Shown piece by piece: positions 1 to 7,648 of a DNA stretch of 42,954 nucleotides (the stretch's first letter is position 1; the number at the start of each line of letters is the position of its first letter). The position numbers were made by a program, and so were the translations under genes. The stretch is from NCBI GenBank assembly GCA_900547385.1, contig URGQ01000006.1, forward strand, positions 1 to 42,954. Direction: 5' to 3'. The DNA comes from an uncultured Oscillospiraceae bacterium (GTDB lineage Bacteria; Bacillota; Clostridia; Oscillospirales; Ruminococcaceae). The notes beneath the pieces are model-generated. The model had not been told where the DNA came from. It was given only the letters and a program-made list of their open reading frames with translations, and did no database searches.

Positions 1-414
1 ATAGAGTGGAAAATCTGACATTTCCGCTCTATCGCCCCTCATTTCTATTTTATCTTGTTTGTACCCCTTGTACACCGATGTTTCGATTGCAATATTATTA
101 CTTGTTACGGTGTTTTCTCCGGTAAGGATCACACTGTAGGTTACATAATTTGTTGTATCGCAAAAATCAATGCCGATGTTGCTGCCGGTGGCGGTGATGG
201 TGGCATTATTGAGGGTGAGGGTGCGGGTGGACTTATCGTAGGAGTAAGTGCCGTTGCCCTCACCGAGGGAAATATCATTGCCAACGGTGACAGCGGTGCC
301 GTTGATCTTTACATTTTCATCGGTTACGGGGGTGGTATCCGCCAGGGCGGTGGTGGGGAGTAGGACAAAGACTAAAGCCAGCGCGAGCAGGGCGCTGAGC
401 AGGCGTTTTTTCAT
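1..414 (-). CDS. Secreted surface protein, N-terminal part (truncated by window edge)
   Basis: An open frame of 138 codons starts at 414 and runs off the left edge without a stop. The start has a GGAGG ribosome binding site about 9 bases upstream. The protein opens with MKKR, a hydrophobic stretch and TTALAD, a typical Sec signal peptide with a probable cleavage after ALA near residue 25. What follows is rich in Thr, Asn and short beta-type segments (YSYDKSTRTLTLNNATI around residues 59-75), a pattern common at the N-terminus of large, repetitive extracellular proteins of gut Clostridia. The family cannot be named from this fragment; the visible part suggests a beta-helical or carbohydrate-binding exported protein. 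Confidence 0.75.
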   Translation of the reverse strand, partial: MKKRLLSALLALALVFVLLPTTALADTTPVTDENVKINGTAVTVGNDISLGEGNGTYSYDKSTRTLTLNNATITATGSNIGIDFCDTTNYVTYSVILTGENTVTSNNIAIETSVYKGYKQDKIEMRGDRAEMSDFPLY

Positions 415-489
415 GGGGGTGGGCCTCCTTTTCATTTTTCTTAAAATTATGGTTTTACTGGGCACAGAGGCCCTACTTTCGACCCCCAT

Positions 490-512
490 AATACCCCCTA
501 AAAGGGGGTATT
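490..512. promoter_or_regulatory. Perfect 23-bp palindrome upstream of the secreted-protein gene
   Basis: AATACCCCC and GGGGGTATT form perfect 9-base arms around a TAAAA spacer, about 75 bases upstream of the start at 414. It is followed by TTTTT only on the plus strand, where no gene precedes it, so it is more likely an operator for the minus-strand gene than a terminator. The binding protein is unknown. Confidence 0.4.
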
Positions 513-577
513 TTTCGCCCAGGGGGCGAAATGCGGGCAAAGCGGTGTGAATTGCAGAAACGCCCTAAAAAGTGCAC

Positions 578-605
578 AAAAAGCCCCCGCGATGGAAGGC
601 TTTTT
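578..605 (-). terminator. Hairpin terminator after the 83-aa membrane protein gene
   Basis: AAAAAGCC (578-585) pairs with GGCTTTTT (598-605) around a 12-base loop; read on the minus strand it lies about 45 bases after the stop of the 649-900 gene and ends in a T run. Confidence 0.5.
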
Positions 606-648
606 GCTAAGAATGGGAATGTATGGCATCCCCAAATATTATTAACCG

Positions 649-900
649 TTACATAATGCCGCCGGCGGTGGAGGTATAGACGCCCAAGATGAAGGCCACA
701 ATGCACAGTACGGCGCAGACGAGGGTATCGGTTTTCTTTTGGCGGGCCATCAGCTTGGCCAGCAGGGCATCGTAGTTTTCGCGGCTTTGGTCGTAATCCG
801 GCTGGGCGGCCAGGGTCTCTTCCATCTTTTTGCCGTACAGGCGGTAATCCGCATAGGTAAGGGCGGGCATAAGCACGATGAAAAGCAGGAAAAACAGCAT
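649..900 (-). CDS. Small two-helix membrane protein of unknown function
   Basis: An 83-residue frame with a clear GGAGG ribosome binding site 9 bases before its ATG. The predicted protein has a hydrophobic N-terminal helix (residues 1-16), a polar, charged middle of about 40 residues (Lys, Glu and Gln rich, probably helical) and a second hydrophobic helix (about 58-78). I do not recognise a family. It lies downstream of dctM in the same orientation, but an 88-base gap containing a GC-rich hairpin separates them, so membership of the transporter operon is uncertain. The ribosome binding site and the membrane topology are the reasons to regard it as real. Confidence 0.6.
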   Translation of the reverse strand: MLFFLLFIVLMPALTYADYRLYGKKMEETLAAQPDYDQSRENYDALLAKLMARQKKTDTLVCAVLCIVAFILGVYTSTAGGIM

Positions 901-988
901 GGCTGGTGCCTCCGTTCTATTGGGATAAGATGCAGGGAAGCTCCGGCCGGAAAACCGACCGGAGTATGGCCCGTGCTAAATTCCGGAA

Positions 989-2278
989 TCAGTGCAGCAG
1001 TGCATTGGGCAGCACGGTGACGATGCCGGGGATGTAGGTGAAGAGGAACAGATCGACGATGAGAACCGCCAGGAAGGGCAGTACCTGCCGGATGACCTTC
1101 TCCAGGCGAACTTCGCAGATGCTGGAGGAGACGAAGAGGTTCATGCCGATGGGCGGGGTGATCTGGCCGATGGAGAGGTTGATGATCATGATAATACCAA
1201 AGAAGGTCTTATCGATGCCATAGGCGCTGATCAGCGGGACCAGAACAGGGGTGAGCAGGGTGATGGCGGCGACATTATCCAGCAGGGCGCCGGCCACAAA
1301 CAGGGCCAGATTGACGAGCAGCAGAACGACAGCGGGGCTATCGGTGATGCCGCTGATGGCAGCAACGATCTGATTGGGGATCTGCTGCATGGTGAGCATC
1401 CAGCCGAACACGGCAGCGGCGCCGATGAGGAACAGGATCATAGAGGTGCTGACGCCGGTCTTGACGCAGGCCTCATAGGCTTTCTTGATATTGAGCTGCT
1501 TAAACACAAAGTAGCCAATGATGAAACCGTACAGAACGGATACGCCGGCGGCTTCGGTAGCGGTGAACTTGCCGCTGTAAATGCCGCCCAGGATGATGAC
1601 CGGGGACAGCAGCGCCAGGAAGCTCTGAATAACGATCTTGGCCTTGCTCTGGGTATGGAACTCAGCGATATCCAGCTCGGAGGTGCCGTAGCCGTTTCTC
1701 TTGGCGCGGAAGTACTCGACGACCATAAGGCTGAGGCCCATGATGATGCCGGGGATGATACCGCCGGTGAACATCTCCAGGACGGAGACATCAGCGACGA
1801 TGGCATACATGAGCATGGTGCCGCTGGGAGGAATAATGAGGCCCAGCAGACCGGAGGAAGCGATAACAGCTGCGGTGTATTCTTTCTTATAACCGGCTTT
1901 TTCCATGGGCTCTACCATGATGCCGCCGATGGCAGCGGCCGTAGCGGTAGCGGAACCGGAGATAGCGCCGAAGAACATGCAAGCCAAAGTGGTGACCATG
2001 GAAAGGCCGCCTTTGAACCGGCCTACCACACGGTTGGCCAGGTAGATGAGCTTATCGGAAACACCGCCCAGGGTCATGACTTCACCGGCCAGGGTGAACA
2101 TGGGAATAGCCAACAGAGAGAACTTGCTGACGCCGCTGAGAAGCTTCTGGGTGATGATAAGCGCATTGAGAGTGCCGCCCTGCAGAATGGTGAGCAGAGA
2201 GGCGGTGCCCATCGCCATGCCGATAGGAACAGCGATAAGGAGCAGAATGCCGGTGGAAATCAACAGGAATGCAGTCAT
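989..2278 (-). CDS. dctM: TRAP transporter large permease subunit (DctM)
   Basis: The 429-residue protein is almost wholly hydrophobic, with about a dozen membrane segments, and is the usual length for DctM, the ion-coupled transport subunit of tripartite ATP-independent periplasmic transporters. Family hallmarks are visible: the N-terminal PIGMAMG segment, GAISGSATATAAAIGGIM near residues 104-121, and IIPPSGTMLMYAIVADVSVLEMFTGGIIPG. It works with DctQ and the DctP binding protein to import an organic acid, driven by sodium or protons. Its ATG overlaps the TGA of dctQ by four bases, so the two are translationally coupled. It is the last gene of the module beginning with the CoA-transferase at 6141, and the substrate is inferred from those enzymes. 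Confidence 0.93.
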   Translation of the reverse strand: MTAFLLISTGILLLIAVPIGMAMGTASLLTILQGGTLNALIITQKLLSGVSKFSLLAIPMFTLAGEVMTLGGVSDKLIYLANRVVGRFKGGLSMVTTLACMFFGAISGSATATAAAIGGIMVEPMEKAGYKKEYTAAVIASSGLLGLIIPPSGTMLMYAIVADVSVLEMFTGGIIPGIIMGLSLMVVEYFRAKRNGYGTSELDIAEFHTQSKAKIVIQSFLALLSPVIILGGIYSGKFTATEAAGVSVLYGFIIGYFVFKQLNIKKAYEACVKTGVSTSMILFLIGAAAVFGWMLTMQQIPNQIVAAISGITDSPAVVLLLVNLALFVAGALLDNVAAITLLTPVLVPLISAYGIDKTFFGIIMIINLSIGQITPPIGMNLFVSSSICEVRLEKVIRQVLPFLAVLIVDLFLFTYIPGIVTVLPNALLH

Positions 2279-2787
2279 GCGGTGACTTCCTCCTTTCCTT
2301 TTTTGGCAAAGAGATCAGCGAAGCGGTCTACAATGAGGACGATGAAGTTAAGGATCATGCCAACGGCACCAACGCCTACCACAAAGTAGTACCAGCCATA
2401 AGTGATGGGAGAAGAGCCAACAATAACATGCATATTCTCGCCTGTCATCTGGAAGGCCTGGGAGGTAACGACCACCAGGAACGCAATGCTGATGAGATCA
2501 GCAATGATGAGGATGACTTTGGTGAGCTTTTTGGGCAACAGATCCACGAAGAATTCCAAGCGGATCTGTTTATTATTGGCCGTAGCAGTGCAGGCCCCCA
2601 GGAACACACTGCAGATTAGCAGGAACACGATGAGATCCTGCGACCAAGGCAGTGGAACGAACGCGATAAAGCGGGAAATGATCTGCAGCAGCAGAACCAG
2701 GAACATGGCGACCATGACAATGCCCAAAAGGAGATTGCAGACCTTGTTGAAGGCTCCGACCGCAGTTTTCAGCGTTTTGCGGAACAT
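2275..2787 (-). CDS. dctQ: TRAP transporter small permease subunit (DctQ)
   Basis: The 170-residue protein has four hydrophobic helices. The motif WSQDLIVFLLICSVFLGA, residues 54-71, is the characteristic E/Q-rich helix of the DctQ family (the usual W-x-EE is replaced by W-SQD). The membrane protein docks with DctM and helps receive the loaded binding protein. The ATG is preceded by AAAGGAGT. It follows dctP after an 88-base gap that contains a strong hairpin, and it overlaps dctM at its 3' end. The order dctP-dctQ-dctM is standard for TRAP systems. Confidence 0.9.
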   Translation of the reverse strand: MFRKTLKTAVGAFNKVCNLLLGIVMVAMFLVLLLQIISRFIAFVPLPWSQDLIVFLLICSVFLGACTATANNKQIRLEFFVDLLPKKLTKVILIIADLISIAFLVVVTSQAFQMTGENMHVIVGSSPITYGWYYFVVGVGAVGMILNFIVLIVDRFADLFAKKGKEEVTA

Positions 2788-2824
2788 AGAATTACTCCTT
2801 TACTGATAAGAGAACTTGAGGAGG

Positions 2825-2856
2825 GGCAGAGTCGGGCGGGTGTGCCCGGCTCTGCC
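2825..2856 (-). promoter_or_regulatory. Intercistronic hairpin between dctP and dctQ
   Basis: GGCAGAGTCGGGC (2825-2837) and GCCCGGCTCTGCC (2844-2856) form a 13-pair stem (one wobble) with a 6-base loop and no T run. Such hairpins after binding-protein genes are known to protect the upstream mRNA and lower expression of the permease genes; that role here is inferred. Confidence 0.55.
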
Positions 2857-2875
2857 GTGGAGATGACTCAATCAG

Positions 2876-3886
2876 TTAGCCTTTCAGCTGGTTGTACAGG
2901 GCGGTGAACTCCTCGCCGTACTGCTTGCAGTAGGACTCGGTTACAGGAGCCAGAGCCTCTTCGAAAGCGGTCAGATCGGGATAGGTGATGGTAACGCCCT
3001 GCTCCTCGATGAACTTGAGGTCGGAAGCTTCGGACTCGGAAACGGTCTTAACATCAGCAGCGCAAACTTCCTTGGCAGCATCCAGCAGGATCTGCTGCAG
3101 CTCGGGAGACAGGCTATCGAACTTGGCCTTGTTCATGATGAGGGGCTCGGAAACATACTGATGATGGGTAACAGCTAGATACTTCTGAACCTCATAGAAC
3201 TTACTGCCGATGATATTGGAGGTGGGGTTTTCCTGAGCGGAAACGATGCCAGTCTGCAGACCGCTGTAAGTATCACTCATGGAAAGGGTGGTGGGGTTGG
3301 CGTTCAAGGCGGTCAGCATATCAGCGATGAGCTTAGCGGAGCCGACGCGAACCTTCAAGCCGGAGAAATCGGCGGGGCTGTTGATCTCGTTATTGGAGGT
3401 AACAACACGGAAGCCATTGGCAGCCCAGCCCAGGATGGTCATGCCCTGCTTTTCGATAGCGGTATTGAGGGTAGCAGCTACATCGCTATCAGCGAAGGTG
3501 AGAACATGATCCCAGGAAGTGAACGCATAGGGCATAGCGATAACATTGAACAGCGGATCATAGTTGGCGAGGTAAGCATCGGGATCCAGAACCATATCCT
3601 GGGTACCGGACTTAACGGACTCCAGCATCTCGGAGCCGGAACCGAGCTGCTCGGCGGGGAAGATATTGATGATGAGCTGTCCATTGGACTTCTCTTCAAC
3701 AATCTTCTTGAAGGATTCAGCGAGGACCTGATAATGGTGATCGGTGTTGTTGGTGTGGCCCAGGCTCAGCTGAATGGCCTTAACATCGTTGCCACCATTG
3801 TTGTTGTCGCCGTTGTTATTGCCGCAGGCAACCAGGGTCAGGATCATAGCCAGTGCCATAATCAGTGCGATGATACTTCTTTTCAT
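2876..3886 (-). CDS. dctP: TRAP transporter solute-binding lipoprotein (DctP family)
   Basis: A 336-residue extracellular solute-binding protein. The N-terminus (MKRS, hydrophobic core, LVAC at residues 18-21) is a lipoprotein signal peptide with Cys21 as the lipid anchor, followed by an Asn/Gly linker. The mature part shows DctP-family motifs: LGHTNNTDHHYQVLAESF, the E-LGSGSEMLESVKSGTQDM segment, and SPADFSGLKVRVGSAK (residues 171-186), whose Arg181 corresponds to the arginine that binds the substrate carboxylate in characterised DctP proteins. Ribosome binding site GGAAG precedes the ATG. It probably has its own promoter in the 109-base gap after hmgL, which would give more binding protein than permease. 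Confidence 0.92.
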   Translation of the reverse strand: MKRSIIALIMALAMILTLVACGNNNGDNNNGGNDVKAIQLSLGHTNNTDHHYQVLAESFKKIVEEKSNGQLIINIFPAEQLGSGSEMLESVKSGTQDMVLDPDAYLANYDPLFNVIAMPYAFTSWDHVLTFADSDVAATLNTAIEKQGMTILGWAANGFRVVTSNNEINSPADFSGLKVRVGSAKLIADMLTALNANPTTLSMSDTYSGLQTGIVSAQENPTSNIIGSKFYEVQKYLAVTHHQYVSEPLIMNKAKFDSLSPELQQILLDAAKEVCAADVKTVSESEASDLKFIEEQGVTITYPDLTAFEEALAPVTESYCKQYGEEFTALYNQLKG

Positions 3887-3924
3887 GATTTTCTTCCTTT
3901 CTTTTTTGTCCGAATTTTTATCTC

Positions 3925-3954
3925 ATGTGATCTCTCACATATGACCTAATTGTA
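3925..3954 (-). promoter_or_regulatory. Candidate dctP promoter with palindromic operator
   Basis: On the minus strand a TACAAT -10 candidate (3949-3954) is followed at once by the palindrome ATGTGA-N4-TCACAT (3925-3940). No good -35 is visible. A palindrome placed just downstream of a -10 fits a repressor operator, or an activator-type half-site pair; the TGTGA/TCACA core resembles CRP/FNR-like sites. Confidence 0.4.
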
Positions 3955-3995
3955 CCACAACCGTGCGGGAAGGAAAGCCGGGAATTAACGGCATC

Positions 3996-4898
3996 TTAGC
4001 CGTGGCAGGCCAGCGCCATACTGCCGCCCAGATGGGCGTGGATCTCCTCGCACATATCGCGGGCGGTCTGGGTGAGCATTTCCAGGTTATAACCGGTGTG
4101 AATGCCCATCTTCTCGCACATATTTACGAGGTCTTCGGTGGCGATATTGCCCTTGGCGCCAGGGGCGAAGGGGCAGCCACCCATGGCCGCCAGGGAGGCA
4201 TCAAAGTGGGTGACGCCTTCTTCCAGGGCTACAAAGGCATTGGCAATGCCCATGCCGTGAGTATCGTGCAGGTGCGCACAGATGTGATCTGCGCCGACCA
4301 GGCCGATCATGTGGCGGAGGACTTCCCGGGTGTGGGTGGGGGTGGAGATACCTGAGGTATCGGCCAGGCCAAAGTACTCCACACCGACGCTGTGGGCCTC
4401 TTCCACGATCCAATCCAGGCGCTCCAGCGGGATCTCATCACCGAAGGGAGAACCGAACACGCAGGGCAGAGCCAACTGGATGCGAACATCGCCTGTCTGC
4501 TGAGAAGCCAGCTCCTTGAACTGAGCCATGCTCTCCTGAATGGTGCGGCGGGAATTGCGGAGGTTGTGCTCCTCGCTGGCGCTGACCACGAAGGACAGCA
4601 TGTGGGAGCCGGCCGCGACGGCGTCATCGGCGCCGCGCTTATTAAGGGCCAGGGTGCTGAGTGTGCAGCCTTTTTCGGCGGCGTAGGGCTTGATCGCCTC
4701 GAACACGGCGGCCGCATCGGCCATCTGGGGCATGACCTTGGGATTGACGAAGCTGGTAACTTCCAGCTCCTTGGCGCCGCAATCGATCATACGGCGGATG
4801 TACTTGATTTTAACTTCGGTGGGAATGAACTCCGCGTGGTTCTGCCAACCATCACGGGGGCAGCATTCCTGGATATAGACCTCTTTAGGAAGTGACAT
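3996..4898 (-). CDS. HMG-CoA lyase family enzyme (3-hydroxy-3-methylglutaryl-CoA or citramalyl-CoA lyase)
   Basis: A 300-residue DRE-TIM barrel lyase. The catalytic features of the family are all present: PRDGWQN (Arg15, Asp16; usually PRDGLQN), the metal-binding H-L-H-D at His199/His201 in CAHLHDTHG, and the signature cysteine loop GGCPFAPGAKGNIATED with Cys232. Such enzymes split a tertiary 3-hydroxyacyl-CoA: HMG-CoA to acetoacetate and acetyl-CoA, or, in the Chloroflexus relative, (R)-citramalyl-CoA to pyruvate and acetyl-CoA. The gene starts 25 bases after a class III CoA-transferase gene and has an AAGGAGG site. No leucine-degradation or mevalonate genes are nearby, so a role in breaking down an imported acid is more likely than ketogenesis. 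The exact substrate is open. Confidence 0.85.
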   Translation of the reverse strand: MSLPKEVYIQECCPRDGWQNHAEFIPTEVKIKYIRRMIDCGAKELEVTSFVNPKVMPQMADAAAVFEAIKPYAAEKGCTLSTLALNKRGADDAVAAGSHMLSFVVSASEEHNLRNSRRTIQESMAQFKELASQQTGDVRIQLALPCVFGSPFGDEIPLERLDWIVEEAHSVGVEYFGLADTSGISTPTHTREVLRHMIGLVGADHICAHLHDTHGMGIANAFVALEEGVTHFDASLAAMGGCPFAPGAKGNIATEDLVNMCEKMGIHTGYNLEMLTQTARDMCEEIHAHLGGSMALACHG

Positions 4899-4923
4899 AA
4901 ACTTGTACCCTCCTTGTCAGTTA

Positions 4924-6141
4924 TCAGTTGATGACGCCTTCGGCACGGAACGCTTCGAGCTGTTCCTTAGTGAAGCCGAGGGACTCAAAGATCTCTTCGT
5001 TGTTTTCGCCCAGATCCGGAGCGGCCTTGTAATAAACACAGGGGGCTTCCTCCATCTTGAGGGGGTTACCAATGACGGTCAGCTCCTTGGGAGCATCGGG
5101 GTGCTTAACAGGCGCGGGAACCTTGACGAGCATCTCACGCACTTCCACGATGTTCTTATCGTTGGCGGCCTGCTCGCAGTTATAAATGGGCGCTACAGGG
5201 ATACCTGCCTCATCGATGATCTTGCAGACCTCGGAAACGGTTTTATCGGCGGTCCACTTTTCGATGATCTCCTTGAGGGAATCCGCGTTCTTCTTGCGGG
5301 ACTCGGTATCGCAGTACAGGGGATCCTGGGCCAGTTCCGGCATACCCATGGCAGCGGAAAGCTTCTCAAAATGCTTATCGGTGCCGGAGGCAATAACAAA
5401 ATAATCGTCCTTGGCCTTGAAGGAATCATAGGGGGCGGAGGTGATGTACTTATTGCCGGTCTTGACAGGGCTGACGCCGGTGTAAACATACTGCATCATC
5501 TTGGCTTCCATGCCGGAGAAGATGGAATCGACGAGGGCGACATCGATGTGGTTGCCTACGCCGGTTTTTTCACGGTTATACAGAGAAGCGCAGATGGCGA
5601 AGCCAGCGTTCAGACCGCCGAACAGGTCACCAATGGCCATACCGGCACGGGTGGGCTCGCTGCCCGGCCAGCCGGTGATGCTCATGCTGCCGCCCATAGC
5701 CTGGCCGATGAGGTCGTAGCCGGGACGATTGGCATTGGGGCCATACTGGCCAAAGCCGGAGATAGAAGCATAAACCAGGCGCGGATTCAGCTTTTTGCAC
5801 TCTTCATAGCTGAAGCCCAAACGGCCCATAACACCGGGACGGTTGTTTTCCAGCAGTACATCAGCGCTCTTTACCAATTCGCTGAACAGTTTTTTTCCGT
5901 CCTCTGTTTTGAGGTTGATGGCAACACCACGCTTATTGCGGTTCAGATTCTGGAAATACATGCTCAGTCCACTATTTTTTTCCAAAGGGCGCGCGTTGCG
6001 GACGAAGTTGCCGCCGGTGGTCAGGTTTTCCACCTTGATAACATCGGCGCCCATATCGGCCAGATACATACCACAGTAGGGACCTGCCAGGAAGTCGGTG
6101 AAATCAAGCACACGGATGCCCTTGAGAAGCTGTCTAGTCAT
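4924..6141 (-). CDS. Class III (CaiB/BaiF family) CoA-transferase
   Basis: A 405-residue family III CoA-transferase. I place the start at 6141 (MTRQLLKGIRVLDF), which has AGGAGG 7 bases upstream, and not at the longer in-frame start 81 bases earlier. Family marks: GIRVLDFTDFLAGPYCGMYLADMGADVIKVE at the N-terminus, LENNRPGVMGRLG, and RPGYDLIGQAMGG, where Asp143 is the residue that forms the aspartyl-CoA thioester intermediate in formyl-CoA transferase. These enzymes move CoA from a donor such as succinyl-CoA or acetyl-CoA to a carboxylic acid. As first gene ahead of the HMGL-family lyase and TRAP transporter it would activate the imported acid, comparable to succinyl-CoA:citramalate transferase or the glutarate/HMG transferase SUGCT. 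Confidence 0.9.
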   Translation of the reverse strand: MTRQLLKGIRVLDFTDFLAGPYCGMYLADMGADVIKVENLTTGGNFVRNARPLEKNSGLSMYFQNLNRNKRGVAINLKTEDGKKLFSELVKSADVLLENNRPGVMGRLGFSYEECKKLNPRLVYASISGFGQYGPNANRPGYDLIGQAMGGSMSITGWPGSEPTRAGMAIGDLFGGLNAGFAICASLYNREKTGVGNHIDVALVDSIFSGMEAKMMQYVYTGVSPVKTGNKYITSAPYDSFKAKDDYFVIASGTDKHFEKLSAAMGMPELAQDPLYCDTESRKKNADSLKEIIEKWTADKTVSEVCKIIDEAGIPVAPIYNCEQAANDKNIVEVREMLVKVPAPVKHPDAPKELTVIGNPLKMEEAPCVYYKAAPDLGENNEEIFESLGFTKEQLEAFRAEGVIN

Positions 6142-6337
6142 GATAAATCCTCCTGCGGCGCGATACTTTCGCGCCAGAATCATTTTTCGCGCTCCGGGGG
6201 CGGCCGACCCCCAAAAACACACAAGATTCGCTTCCGGAAGCTTAATCTACGATTCCATGATAGCCAAGTATGTCGAAATTGTGAAATGCCAAGAAACGAG
6301 CTTGATTGATGCTGTTTTTGCATAACAGTCAAAGTGC

Positions 6338-6358
6338 TGTGATATTGTTTGTGATATT
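6338..6358. promoter_or_regulatory. Direct repeat TGTGATATT x2, candidate LysR operator
   Basis: TGTGATATT occurs at 6338-6346 and again at 6350-6358, 12 bases apart, and is framed by GTGCT (6334-6338) and AGCAC (6368-6372). It lies in the 358-base gap between the CoA-transferase gene and the divergent lysR, where a LysR regulator of both would bind. Confidence 0.4.
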
Positions 6359-6414
6359 TGTGCAAAAAGCACATGATTCCAGCGATTTGACGGATTTTTG
6401 TATATTGTATTTGG

Positions 6415-6443
6415 TTGCTTTCCTCTTACTCGCATGGTAAAAT
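6415..6443 (+). promoter_or_regulatory. Promoter of the lysR gene
   Basis: TTGCTT (6415-6420), a 17-base spacer and TAAAAT (6438-6443) match a vegetative sigma-A promoter, about 57 bases before the lysR start. Confidence 0.6.
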
Positions 6444-6499
6444 ATTAGGGAAGGCAAAGAGAATACTGTGGCCCAAACGAATGGAGGACACGCAAAACC

Positions 6500-7396
6500 A
6501 TGACGATCTTTCAATTGGAATGTTACTACGCGTTAGCTCAGTCGCTTAACTTTACCCAAACGGCCAGCCAGCAGTATATCACCCAGCCAGCCCTAAGCCG
6601 AAGCATCTCCTCGCTGGAAAAGGAGCTGGGGATCAAGCTGGTGAACCGCACCACCCACACCGTTTCTCTGACCCCGGCGGGGCGGGTATTTGCCGAAGAG
6701 TGCCGCAAAATCATAAGCACCTACCAGGATGGCGTACAGAATGCCTTGACCGCCTCCCAAAGCATTGTAGGACGGGTACGGCTGGGAGTCCCTATCGATT
6801 CCTTTGAGCCATTGGCGGTAAAGCTGGTGCGTGCCATCACTGAAAAGCACTCCGGTATTCATATTGAGCTGAAATTTAATACCCCGACCCGGCTGCTGCG
6901 GGCGCTGGATGACGACCTGGTGGATGTAATCATTGCCAGCGGCCGCCCCAGAAGCGCCGAAAGCAAGTATCTGCTGGTGGACCGCCGGATGGACTATGTA
7001 GTGATATCCTCCGTTCATCCTCTGGCGGACCGGGAGGAAGTCTCCTTTAGCGAGCTGCGGTATGAAAACTTTATCGCTATCTCCCGTTCCTCCTCCATTG
7101 CCGGGTATCAGTCCATTATTGACCACGCCTCAGCCGGCGGGTTTTCTCCCAATATCGTGGGAGAAGCGGAGACGGTTTCCTCCCTGCTGATGATGGTGGC
7201 CTGCGGTGTAGGCATCACCGTGCTGTACAAGGAACACCAGCCCATTTCCGCCACCGACGCGGTGCGGTTTATCCCACTGAAGGGCGAAAAATACTTTAAC
7301 CGATATCTCATTTGGAACCGGCTAGATAATTCCTGTCTGGATTCGGTACTGGAGGTCGCGAAAGGGCTTTTTACCCCCGAAGCAGAAGATGAATAA
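6500..7396 (+). CDS. LysR-family transcriptional regulator
   Basis: A 298-residue protein with the full LysR layout. The N-terminal winged helix-turn-helix (residues 1-60) reads FQLECYYALAQSLNFTQTAS, QYITQPALSRSISSLEKELG and SLTPAGRVF, and is followed by a linker helix and an effector-binding domain from about residue 88 (GRVRLGVP). It is divergent from the CoA-transferase/HMGL/TRAP module, the classic arrangement for a LysR activator responding to the pathway substrate or an acyl-CoA intermediate. Direct repeats in the shared 358-base gap are possible binding sites. A strong intrinsic terminator follows. The effector is unknown. Confidence 0.92.
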   Translation: MTIFQLECYYALAQSLNFTQTASQQYITQPALSRSISSLEKELGIKLVNRTTHTVSLTPAGRVFAEECRKIISTYQDGVQNALTASQSIVGRVRLGVPIDSFEPLAVKLVRAITEKHSGIHIELKFNTPTRLLRALDDDLVDVIIASGRPRSAESKYLLVDRRMDYVVISSVHPLADREEVSFSELRYENFIAISRSSSIAGYQSIIDHASAGGFSPNIVGEAETVSSLLMMVACGVGITVLYKEHQPISATDAVRFIPLKGEKYFNRYLIWNRLDNSCLDSVLEVAKGLFTPEAEDE

Positions 7397-7439
7397 ATAA
7401 AAAGCCCCCTGCGGGAGCGTAATATGCAAAAAAAGCCCC

Positions 7440-7484
7440 CCCAAGGGAGACGCTCCGTAAGGAAGTTGTCTCCCTTGGGTTTTG
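7440..7484 (+). terminator. Terminator after lysR
   Basis: CCCAAGGGAGAC (7440-7451) pairs perfectly with GTCTCCCTTGGG (7468-7479), followed by TTTTG. It marks the boundary to the AT-rich stretch. Confidence 0.8.
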
Positions 7485-7648
7485 TCGTCAGCCGGAATTT
7501 GGATTTATAGGAAAAACAATCATATTGAAGGATTACGGTAGGAGCAAAAAATAGTAAATAATGATTTTATTTTCTGTATAATAAGAAATATAATTTTACC
7601 AAGAATAATTTTTGTAAGGCAAATAATTCTTTGAAAGGATGAAAGGCT

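Noticed and set aside
992..2389. 465-codon open frame on the plus strand opposite dctM/dctQ
   Set aside because: His/Asp/Gly/Gln-rich composition typical of the antisense of a hydrophobic membrane protein; no ribosome binding site and no family.
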